Source: Candidatus Uhrbacteria bacterium (GTDB lineage: Bacteria > Patescibacteriota > Patescibacteriia > JACQSD01). From it: 35,326 nt of DNA. Every line of letters begins with the position of its first letter. Position 1 is the first letter of the stretch. Below the pieces are notes generated by a model that was not told the DNA's origin, made no database searches, and saw only the letters and a program-made list of their open reading frames with translations. Position numbers and translations under genes: made by a program. The stretch is from assembly GCA_016206165.1 (NCBI GenBank), contig JACQSD010000025.1, forward strand, positions 1 to 35,326, read 5' to 3'. Positions 27,043-35,326 of this stretch are shown here, piece by piece.

Positions 27043-28491
27043 ATGCTAGTGACAAAGAAAATAGATTGGGCGGCATATCAGTTTATTGCCGAGGCGGGGA
27101 GAGCGACGTATTTCCCGATGGCGTATTTTATTATCCACGCATATTGGCGTGCAGCGCGCCATACACAGTGGCCGCTCCGCATTCCCGTGCTTGGCGATTT
27201 TTCAAAATACTCGACACGTTGGCACTATGCGATCCGTGATCCGCACGTCTTTGATCCATATCTCATGCGGTTTCTCATGGCGCCGAAGGAGATGCGTGCG
27301 TTTGAACAATATATTGCAGCGCAGCGCATGCATGTTCGTCATCTTTTTCCTTGTGATACATGCTCCACTGTATCGAATCATGAGCTCGTCAGTGACGTAG
27401 AAAAATTTTATTCTTGTTTTCAGGATCTCATTGTTGCGGCTGGTACACTCCGCTATCTTGATCGCGCGCTTGTTCCTGCGGTGCAGCATGCATATCGCTT
27501 GCACAAAAAAAGAGATGCACTTGTTGCCATAGTCTCCATGGGTGCACAGGTAAGTTTTGCACTCCGCGAAGAATACGCAATGCTTGCGCTTGCTGCGGGT
27601 TTGCAGAAAAGACATGATTCGATCACATCGAGCGCAGCAGTTTCTGGGATCAAGAAAATTTGGAGTACATATCGTTGGTCGTCGTGTGGGTACTATAATG
27701 AGCAGTTGAAAACCATTGCCGTCTATACTACAGAGTTGCGCGCACTTCTCAAACAGGATTCGATACGCGCGTTTCGTGCAATGCGATTCCGTATTCGAGC
27801 GGATCAGCAAAAGCGTCGCGCTGCACTTCGTCTGCTTGAACCGCGTGATCGATCGCTTGGGATTCTCGCAGGACAGGCGACGGTTGCGAAAGACGAATAT
27901 CGCTTTGTCGCGAGTGAACTTATCGGCCGCGCAATGCCGTTGTTTAGGGAGATTGCACGGCGTACGGGATACAGCGTTGATGCAGTGCGCGATCTGCTTC
28001 CAAAGGAAGTTAGAGCACTGCTTCTTGGGAAACCATATCCGTCTGCACTTGTTCGCGCGCGACGGCGTGCAATTGTCATCTATGGTGGGCCTGGATTTTT
28101 TCAAGTACTGCTCGGCCGCGCTGCAGATACATTTGCACGACGACATCTCCATCATGGTGATCGTGATGCAACGACGTGGCATGGTCGTGCTGCGTCACCC
28201 GGGCATGTTCGTGGTACTGCGCGCGTTGTTCTTAACGTGAATGATTTTCACAAAGTAAAGCGCGGGGATATCCTCGTCTGTTTGAATACAAGTCCCGAAT
28301 TTATGCCGGTGCTACGGAAGGTGGCGGGCATCATTGGTGAGGAGGGCGGGATTACTGCGCATGTCTCTGTGGTTTCGCGCGAGCTTGGTATCCCGTGTGT
28401 TGTCGCGATCAATGGTGCGACACTCCACTTAAAAGACGGTGACTGGGTTGATCTTGATGCAGCGCGTGGTATTATAAAGAAGGTGATATGA
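27043..28491 (+). CDS. PEP-utilizer phosphohistidine-domain protein, paralog A7
   Basis: ...[76 protein letters not shown]. Confidence 0.88.
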   Translation: [482 protein letters not shown]

Positions 28492-29966
28492 GCAAATCTA
28501 TTTTCAAGCAAGTATCGGGAAAACAATGGTACCATCAGCGGTTTGATGGTACGCCCTTGTATATCGGGGTGATTGCAGAGTCAGAGTTTCGACGTGAGCA
28601 TCGCAAACCCGCATTGCAAACACCTCGCGTTCGCGTTTGTTTTTTCAAGAATCGAACATCAGACTGGCATCTCACAATGGAAGACATTGAACGTGGCGCG
28701 CGTGCCATTGTGAAACAAGTAAATCATGAACCGCATATTAGTACTCAGCTACTCCGAGCATGGAGGAAAGATGAGGAAGCATTTCAGCGTTTTTTCGATT
28801 CGTTTCAAGGAATTTCGTTACGCTCTCTTTCCGATGAGAAGTTACTCGCGCTCTTTCGGACGTATTATCGCCTTGGTATTGCACGATTTACATCATCGGT
28901 GATTATTGATCACTTTGCATTAGGGACTGATACGTTGATTGCGGATATGCTCCGCAAGGAACTCGGGAACCTTGGATCTGAGTCTATATTCACTGACATT
29001 GTCAGCGGATTAACTGCGCCCGTGCATCAGTCGTTCATCAATGCAGCAGAGCTCGAATTACTCAGGATTGCGCTTGCGTCCGCGGTACAACATCCGCGAC
29101 TGCTCGCACGATGTCAGGCGCGCTATTTTTGGATCAGGAATAATTATGTTGACGTGCATGTACTCACTGCCCGTGACTTCGCAAAGGATCTTGCGGTGCT
29201 CCTCAAATCTAAAGCCGATGCACGGAAACAGTACGCGCGAATTTATGCAACACCGCGCCTCAATGCAGAGCGAAAGAAAAAATTGCTTCAGAAATATCAT
29301 CTCTCTCCGCTCTTGCGACGGCTTTTAAAAATTTCCGAAGACTTTACATGGTGGCAGGACGAGCGGAAGAAGGCGACGTATCTCAATATCCACATGGGTG
29401 CACAGATTCTTGGGGAGATGGCGCGTCGTCGTGGCATTGATCCAGAGTATACCAAGTATCTTGTGTTGCCAGAGGTGGAGCATTGGTTCATAAAAGGGAC
29501 CCCATCATTAGCGATGCTCCGTCAACGCCGAAAATCATGTGCATTTGTTGTTACCACAAAAGGATTCCGTTTCTTCACAGGCAGTGATGTTGAGAAGTTA
29601 CACAAGCGTATGTTCCCACCAACGCAGCGAGACATGGTGAATGATGTTCGTGGTCTCACTGCATCGACAGGGAAGGTTGTTGGGCGCGTGAAAATTGTGA
29701 GCTCGGTTCGCGATATTGGCAAAATGCAGCAGGGTAATATTCTTGTTTCGGTGATGACGCGTCCGGATTACATTGCAGGGATTAAGAAAGCAGCGGCGAT
29801 TGTTACGAACGAGGGCGGAATCACGTGCCACGCAGCGATCATCTCGCGCGAACTCGGTATCCCATGTATTATCGGTACAAAAATCGCGACTGAAGTTTTT
29901 AAAGATGGTGATTTAGTGGAAGTGAACGCGAATCACGGGGTCGTCACACGAATATTACACGTATGA
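28488..29966 (+). CDS. PEP-utilizer phosphohistidine-domain protein, paralog A8
   Basis: ATGA overlap with A7. ...[75 protein letters not shown]. Confidence 0.9.
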   Translation: [492 protein letters not shown]

Positions 29967-31399
29967 AAAAATTATCCGTACAACAGATTATTGGCGTCGT
30001 CAAAAAGTCGCAATGGTTTATCCAAGGGTTCAATGCGTTCCCGCTCTATTTGCATAGCGCGGCAAGTATGACCGGTTGGATGGTGCATCAGGCGGTCGGC
30101 GTGAACTATTCGCACTTTTTTTACGTAGCGCATGAGAGTCGAATGGATATGTATTATGACGAGCGAGATCTTGTGGCCATTGGCGAGGCGTATTATAAAA
30201 AGATTCACAATATACAGGAATTGAACACACTTCGCAGGAAACATCGCGATGCCTACCTTGCGGCGCGAAAGAAGACTGGAGATTTTTCCATAAAAGGCTT
30301 AGGTGGATGTTCACTGAACGAACTCATCGCACTCGCGCAACGCTTGATCAACGAACTCACGATGACGGTGAGCTTTGCACATGTCATCGAAGGGATTGCG
30401 TGGATTTCCGAACGCCGTCTCCATGATTTTCTCGCACAGCGAACGAACGCGAACAAAAAAGACGAGCAACTGTTTTCCTCGCCTGTTGATCCATCGTTTA
30501 TTCTCCGTGCGCAGATGCTCCTTGGCGCAATAAAAAAGAGTGCAGGCGCGGCACGAACACGAAAAATTGAACAGTTTATTCTTGAGTTCGGCTGGTTGGA
30601 TTCGAGTTTTGTTGGAGGGAAAACATTTGATGCACGCCGCGTTCGCGAAATGGTACGTGGCATCAAACATGTCTCATCGCTCGAAGGACTTAAAAGGACG
30701 AAACAACTCAAACTGGCGCGGGCGCGACAGCTGGAGCTTACTCCTGAGGAGACTTTTGTGGTGCGAACGATTGAATTGTGCACGCTCTGGCAGGATAATC
30801 GGAAGGAATTTATTTTGAGCACGATTGCACGGTTTGAGCCGGTGGTTGTCGAGCTTGCGCGTCGCCTGCATATATCTGCTGATGCATTGAAGTGTATTTG
30901 TCCGGCGGAGCTGACAGAAATGAATCTTTCGAGAAAAAAATTTCTTGCAGTACTAGAAAAGCGGTTTCATGGATGTGGGTATTATGTTGTTCGTGATCAT
31001 TTCTTGACGTATCCGGGAAAAGCCTATCGCGATATTGAACAGAAGCTCACAAGCACAAATGAGTCGAAAGTCGGAGAATTTCATGGCACCATTGCGAATC
31101 AGGGGAAGGTAACGGGCATCGTAAAGATTTGCCAGACCATCGAGGATATTGCTAAAGTGAAGGAAGGAGAAGTGCTTGTTGCGTTTATGACGCGCCCGGA
31201 ATTTTTACCCGCAATGCAAAAGGCAGCCGCGTTTGTGACGAACGAGGGCGGGATCACATCGCATGCGGCGATTGTTGCTCGTGAGATGAATAAGCCGTGC
31301 ATCATTGGCACAAAGATCGCGACTGATGTTCTTCACGATGGTGATGTCGTCGAGGTGAATGCGAATCACGGGGTGGTGACCATTATACAGAGAGTGTGA
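29963..31399 (+). CDS. PEP-utilizer phosphohistidine-domain protein, paralog A9
   Basis: ATGA overlap with A8. ...[75 protein letters not shown]. Confidence 0.9.
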   Translation: [478 protein letters not shown]

Positions 31400-32811
31400 A
31401 TGATTTTCTTATGCCAAAACGTCTATCAACTATTCCACGATCACATCTTTTTCTCCCCGAGGATCTTCATCTCTATGAGATTCAAAATATTTTTACAGCA
31501 TGCGCACTATGGTTGGAGGAGGGAATGGAATATCAGATTGCAACGTATGATTTGTATGTTCGTGAGATGCCACCACATCGTAATTTTTTAGTGCTCGGTG
31601 GAATCGAAGAGGTGATTACTGGCATTAAACAGTGGAGGTTCAGCTTGAAAGAGATTGAGTATTTACGGAAACACAATCTTGCGACACCGAAACTAATTTC
31701 GTATCTTCGCAAATTTAAATTTACTGGCGATCTCTATGCGATGCGGGAGGGAACTATTTTTTTTCCAGGGGAGCCGGTCATCCGCATTACCGGGCCAATC
31801 TGTGAAGGGAATCTCCTTTCAAATTTTTTAATGACGACGGTATTTGGTAATTCCTTGTATCTTTCAAAAATTATTCGTGGGAAAATTGCATGTGGTAAAA
31901 AACGTTTTATCGCTGCAGGGGGGATGCGTGTGAGTTCATTCGAGACAGCGATGAAAGCGAGTCGCGCTGGCTATATTGCGGGAGCTGATAATGCCTTTCC
32001 AGCATTTTTTCGGAAGTATCGACTTCCACCACCACCACTATCTATTAATGCGTATCATGCGGTGATCAAGTCTTTTCCTACGGAGTTGGAGGCCTTTCGT
32101 GCAGCAGCACGACTGTTCCCAAATCGGCTTCGTCCCATGGTTGATACGTATGATTTTAGACAGGGTGTCGCCAACCTTGTTACTGTAGCGCGCGAACTTA
32201 AAAAGAAAGTGCAACACGTCGCATCAATTACTATTGATAGCGGAGATTTACACAAACGTGCTCTGTATGCGCGTCGGGCATTCGACAGGGCAGGTTTTCC
32301 TGAAATTCAGATATTACTCGCTAGTAACCTCGATGAATATAAAATTTCGGCACTTGAAAAAATGAAGACTCCAGCAGACGTCTATTTGTCAGCAACTGAG
32401 ATTTCAACAGTTTCGGATGCACCAAAAATGGAAATTGTATACAAGATCGCAGAGTTGCGCGATGGAAGAACAGTACGCCCATTGGCAAAACTTGCCGAAG
32501 GGAAGGAAAGCTACCCGGGTCAGAAGCAAGTTTTTCGACGCTATCGAAAAGGGGTGTTCAGCGGGGATGTCATTGGTCTTGTAGGAGAGCTTCATGGGAA
32601 ACCGCTCTTGCAGAAAATGATTTTACGCGGAAAGTCCGTGTATAATCTCCCACATCTTGATACAATTAAATCCTATGTACAGAAGCAACTTGTAATGCTT
32701 CCGGAGCGGTTCAAAAGTATCGATCGGCAGTTTGTGTATCCGGTGACCATTAGCTCGAAATTAAAGATGCTTTTTCATTTGGTAAAGAAAGAGCACGGAG
32801 CAAAAAAATAA
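31396..32811 (+). CDS. Nicotinate phosphoribosyltransferase family protein, divergent
   Basis: SFPTELEAFRAAARLFPNRLRPMVDTYDFRQGVANLV, ITIDSGDLHKRALYARRAFDRAGFPEIQILLASNLDEYKI, LAEGKESYPGQKQVFRR. GTG 31396 overlaps A9 stop; ATG 31411 is the alternative start. Confidence 0.85.
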   Translation: MNDFLMPKRLSTIPRSHLFLPEDLHLYEIQNIFTACALWLEEGMEYQIATYDLYVREMPPHRNFLVLGGIEEVITGIKQWRFSLKEIEYLRKHNLATPKLISYLRKFKFTGDLYAMREGTIFFPGEPVIRITGPICEGNLLSNFLMTTVFGNSLYLSKIIRGKIACGKKRFIAAGGMRVSSFETAMKASRAGYIAGADNAFPAFFRKYRLPPPPLSINAYHAVIKSFPTELEAFRAAARLFPNRLRPMVDTYDFRQGVANLVTVARELKKKVQHVASITIDSGDLHKRALYARRAFDRAGFPEIQILLASNLDEYKISALEKMKTPADVYLSATEISTVSDAPKMEIVYKIAELRDGRTVRPLAKLAEGKESYPGQKQVFRRYRKGVFSGDVIGLVGELHGKPLLQKMILRGKSVYNLPHLDTIKSYVQKQLVMLPERFKSIDRQFVYPVTISSKLKMLFHLVKKEHGAKK

Positions 32812-32815
32812 TATT

Positions 32816-33766
32816 ATGGCTCAAAGTTACATTAAATTTTTTAAGGAGATATCAAAGAAGGACGTCCACATCGCCGGTGGGAAGGGGGCGTCGTTGGGTG
32901 AAATGACGCAGGCGGGGATTCCAGTGCCGCCGGGGTTTGTGTTGACCGCAGCAGCATTTGATCGGTTTATCGAGGAGACGGATCTTGATGTGGAGATCGA
33001 GGCGATATTGAACAAGGTGAACTATAAAGATGTAAACTCGGTGGATCGGGCGTCGAACGTGATTCGTGATCTCATCCACGATGAACGCATGCCAAAGGAT
33101 TTGCAGACGGATATTCTGGGAGCATTCAAGCAATTGAAGGCGAAGGAAGTTGCCGTGCGTTCATCCGCAACGGCAGAGGATTCCTCACAGGCGTCGTGGG
33201 CAGGGGAGCTGGAGACATATCTCAACTCAACAGAAAAGAATGTGATCGGAAATGTGAAAAAATGCTGGTCATCGCTTTTTACTCCGCGCGCCATTTTTTA
33301 TCGGAATGAAAAGGGAATGCGCAAAACAAAGGTGAGTGTGGCGGTCGTGGTGCAGGCGATGATTCAGTCGGAAATTTCAGGTGTCATGTTTACGGTGCAT
33401 CCGGTAACAAAGGATCGGAACCAGATGATTATCGAGGCGGCCTGGGGTTTGGGGGAGGCGCTGGTCTCCGGGCAGGTGACGCCGGATAGTTATGTCGTGA
33501 GTAAACGCGATTGGTCGCTCATTGATGTAAGCGTTGCGGAGCAGGCGCGGATGATCGCGCGAAAGACGCTTGGCACCGGAGTTGAATGGAAGCCGGTGCC
33601 AAAAAAAGACGCGCCGAAACAAAAATTGAATGGGAAGGAAATCGTGATCATTGCGCAAATTGGGAAGAAAATCGAGGAGCACTACGGCAAGCCGGAGGAC
33701 ATCGAATGGGCGTATGCAAAGAAAAAGTTCTACATTGTCCAATCCAGGCCGATTACGACGCTGTAG
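32816..33766 (+). CDS. Stand-alone PPDK_N/PEP-synthase-type ATP-grasp domain protein
   Basis: GGKGASLGEMTQAGIPVPPGFVLTAAAFDRFI, AVRSSATAEDSSQASWAGELETYLN, SGVMFTVHPVTKDRNQMIIEAAWGLGEALVSGQVTPDSYVV, ends FYIVQSRPITTL at the usual domain boundary; no His or PEP-barrel domain follows. Confidence 0.93.
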   Translation: MAQSYIKFFKEISKKDVHIAGGKGASLGEMTQAGIPVPPGFVLTAAAFDRFIEETDLDVEIEAILNKVNYKDVNSVDRASNVIRDLIHDERMPKDLQTDILGAFKQLKAKEVAVRSSATAEDSSQASWAGELETYLNSTEKNVIGNVKKCWSSLFTPRAIFYRNEKGMRKTKVSVAVVVQAMIQSEISGVMFTVHPVTKDRNQMIIEAAWGLGEALVSGQVTPDSYVVSKRDWSLIDVSVAEQARMIARKTLGTGVEWKPVPKKDAPKQKLNGKEIVIIAQIGKKIEEHYGKPEDIEWAYAKKKFYIVQSRPITTL

Positions 33767-33784
33767 ACTATTTAATGCAAGAGA

Positions 33785-33813
33785 TTGTATTCATACATTG
33801 AGTATGGTATGCT
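33785..33813 (+). promoter_or_regulatory. Promoter of hicBA
   Basis: TTGTAT - 17 nt - TATGCT, upstream of ATG 33823. Confidence 0.45.
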
Positions 33814-33822
33814 TTCATTGTT

Positions 33823-34065
33823 ATGAAGAATCATAAGACACAATATCATTTACCAGTAATCATCGAGCGCGATGAATCAGGTTATTACGTAGGAATTGTT
33901 CCGACGCTCCGGAGTTGCTATACACAGGCAAAAACACTGCCAGAACTGTATCGTCGGCTACAGGAAGTTGCGGCATTATCTATTGAAGCAGAGAAGGAAT
34001 TATTTGGTGGCAAAGTGGAACAGAATGAATTTATCGGAGTACATCAGTTGGAATTCAGCACGTAA
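33823..34065 (+). CDS. hicB: HicB-like antitoxin
   Basis: YHLPVIIERDESGYYVGIVPTLRSCYTQAKTLPELYRRLQEVAALSIEAE. Confidence 0.88.
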   Translation: MKNHKTQYHLPVIIERDESGYYVGIVPTLRSCYTQAKTLPELYRRLQEVAALSIEAEKELFGGKVEQNEFIGVHQLEFST

Positions 34066-34069
34066 TGCT

Positions 34070-34309
34070 GTGCCAAGAATTCTACCGATTCATCCACGGA
34101 AGATGATGCGGATGCTCGAGCATCTCGGGTATCGTATTGTACGCATCCGTGGAAGCCATCATTTTTTCTTCAATACAATGACGAGACGAACAACATCGAT
34201 TCCACTGCATGGAGGTGAGGAGCTTGGTATTGGATTGATCAAACAGATATTGCGTGACATCGAGGTATCAGCTGAGGAATATGATACGCTTCGAAAGGAA
34301 GTCTCGTAG
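34070..34309 (+). CDS. hicA: HicA-like mRNA interferase toxin
   Basis: GTG start 4 nt after the hicB stop; VPRILPIHPRKMMRMLEHLGYRIVRIRGSHHFFFNTMTRRTTSIPLHGGEELGIGLIKQILRDIEVSAEEY. Confidence 0.87.
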   Translation: MPRILPIHPRKMMRMLEHLGYRIVRIRGSHHFFFNTMTRRTTSIPLHGGEELGIGLIKQILRDIEVSAEEYDTLRKEVS

Positions 34310-34339
34310 GTAGAATACTGACGTGCATACAGTGCATGG

Positions 34340-34390
34340 TTGACAAATAATCCATAAACGTGTATGATAAGCCGATGATGATATCATCGG
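34340..34390 (+). promoter_or_regulatory. Consensus promoter plus dyad at the transcription start
   Basis: TTGACA (34340-34345), 17 nt, TATGAT (34363-34368), then CCGATGAT-gat-ATCATCGG (34372-34390). Confidence 0.7.
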
Positions 34391-34518
34391 TCTTTTCATA
34401 AAGAAGACAATTCCTGATCGGATGGTCAGGTCGTTCGCTCGGCTTGGGGCCGAGGAATAAGAAGGTTGGGTTTCCACCTTATCCAAGGAAGCCAGTCGTT
34501 CAAGAAGGGAGGTGCCGG

Positions 34519-35326
34519 ATGGCACCTGAAACAGCAGTAGTGCGGAAGCATGCGATTTGGGATGGGCCGTCGAAGTGGGATCTAATGCTTTCCCTCTTCG
34601 ATGGGACTGATCGCACCGTGCAGTTCTACGGTAACGATGGGTCCCTTTTTGGTGAGATTGTGCTGCTCCCACTGCCGATTGTCGTGATTGATGGACTCGA
34701 GCACCTGTCCGGAGACGATGAGTGGCGCTTCATCGGGCACACCGCGGACGGTCTCCTCAAGGTGCGTGGCACCTTCGGTACCCGCAAACGCCGCGGGGAG
34801 ATGGAGCTCCTCTGCAACGTGAGCGGCGCGGAGCTGGACAGCCCCTTCGTCCTCGTCACGACGTTCTCGGTCGTTGTCCCTGCGGACTACGACCACGCGA
34901 CCCGCCTCGCGACGTTCCGGCGGTTACATGGGTCCGAGTTTACTCACTACAACGGCGATATGACGGACGAGCACTTCCGGAACGCGACGGTGAAGTTGAC
35001 CCCTGGCCGGAAGTTCTTGGTCAAGGTCTTCCAGATCACCAGCAGCATGGTGAGCCCGGAGGAATGCCTCACGCTCATCACGCGCGAGCAGGGTGTTCTC
35101 GTCGGGGCACAAGGAGCGACCCTCGCCTACGAGCAGGGCAAGGATCATTTGCCGAAAGGCCGCTGGCACATCTCCTTCGACGAGAAGGAGGCGCTCTGGG
35201 AAGACGCGTCTGGCCTCCACCGGGTGCCGCTCGTGGGCGCCTACGCAGACGGAAGCTTCGGGTTCGACCTCGGCATCTTCGTGGACGGCTGGGACGGCGA
35301 CCGCTGCCTCCTCTGCTTCTGCGAGA
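34519..35326 (+). CDS. GC-rich hypothetical protein, truncated by window end
   Basis: Open frame from ATG 34519 to the window end (MAPETAVVRKHAIWDGPSKWDLMLSLFDGTDRTVQFYGNDGSLFGEIVLLPLPIVVIDG...); GGGAGG Shine-Dalgarno. Not in the ORF track because it has no stop in the window. Confidence 0.75.
   Translation, partial: MAPETAVVRKHAIWDGPSKWDLMLSLFDGTDRTVQFYGNDGSLFGEIVLLPLPIVVIDGLEHLSGDDEWRFIGHTADGLLKVRGTFGTRKRRGEMELLCNVSGAELDSPFVLVTTFSVVVPADYDHATRLATFRRLHGSEFTHYNGDMTDEHFRNATVKLTPGRKFLVKVFQITSSMVSPEECLTLITREQGVLVGAQGATLAYEQGKDHLPKGRWHISFDEKEALWEDASGLHRVPLVGAYADGSFGFDLGIFVDGWDGDRCLLCFCE

Noticed and set aside
27202-28182. 326-aa minus-strand ORF antisense to A7
   Set aside because: Low-complexity Cys/Arg/His-rich shadow of a gene whose plus frame has the conserved His domain.

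Overview
The composition, gene style and short intergenic/in-frame microrepeats suggest a Candidate Phyla Radiation/Patescibacteria-like genome (inference only). The left third holds a large edge-truncated minus-strand membrane protein with an apparent frameshift near its start, an unknown protein, a ~0.9 kb ORF-poor and highly base-paired region that looks like a large structured ncRNA ending in a strong terminator, and a surface/housekeeping cluster: CDP-alcohol phosphatidyltransferase, membrane glycosyltransferase, RmlC-like cupin, a GpmI-like enzyme lacking the transferase domain, riboflavin kinase, riboflavin synthase, MltG, a 23S-IVP-like four-helix protein and an archaeal-type UMP kinase. 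The most notable feature lies from 11.8 to 33.8 kb. Nine paralogous proteins each have a divergent helical N-terminal region and a C-terminal PEP-utilizer/phosphohistidine domain (core ...[31 protein letters not shown]...) with the catalytic His kept in all nine. None has an ATP-grasp domain. A single stand-alone PPDK_N/PEP-synthase-type ATP-grasp protein closes the cluster in a tight operon with a divergent nicotinate phosphoribosyltransferase. A PaaX/Cas2-fold regulator sits between two identical 34-bp perfect palindromes, one before its own gene and one before the main run of paralogs. I propose a split, multi-effector 'one charger, many acceptors' phosphotransferase system. Two type II toxin-antitoxin modules (RHH/RelE-like and HicBA) are embedded in or next to it. 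All calls come from reading the sequence; no database search was run.
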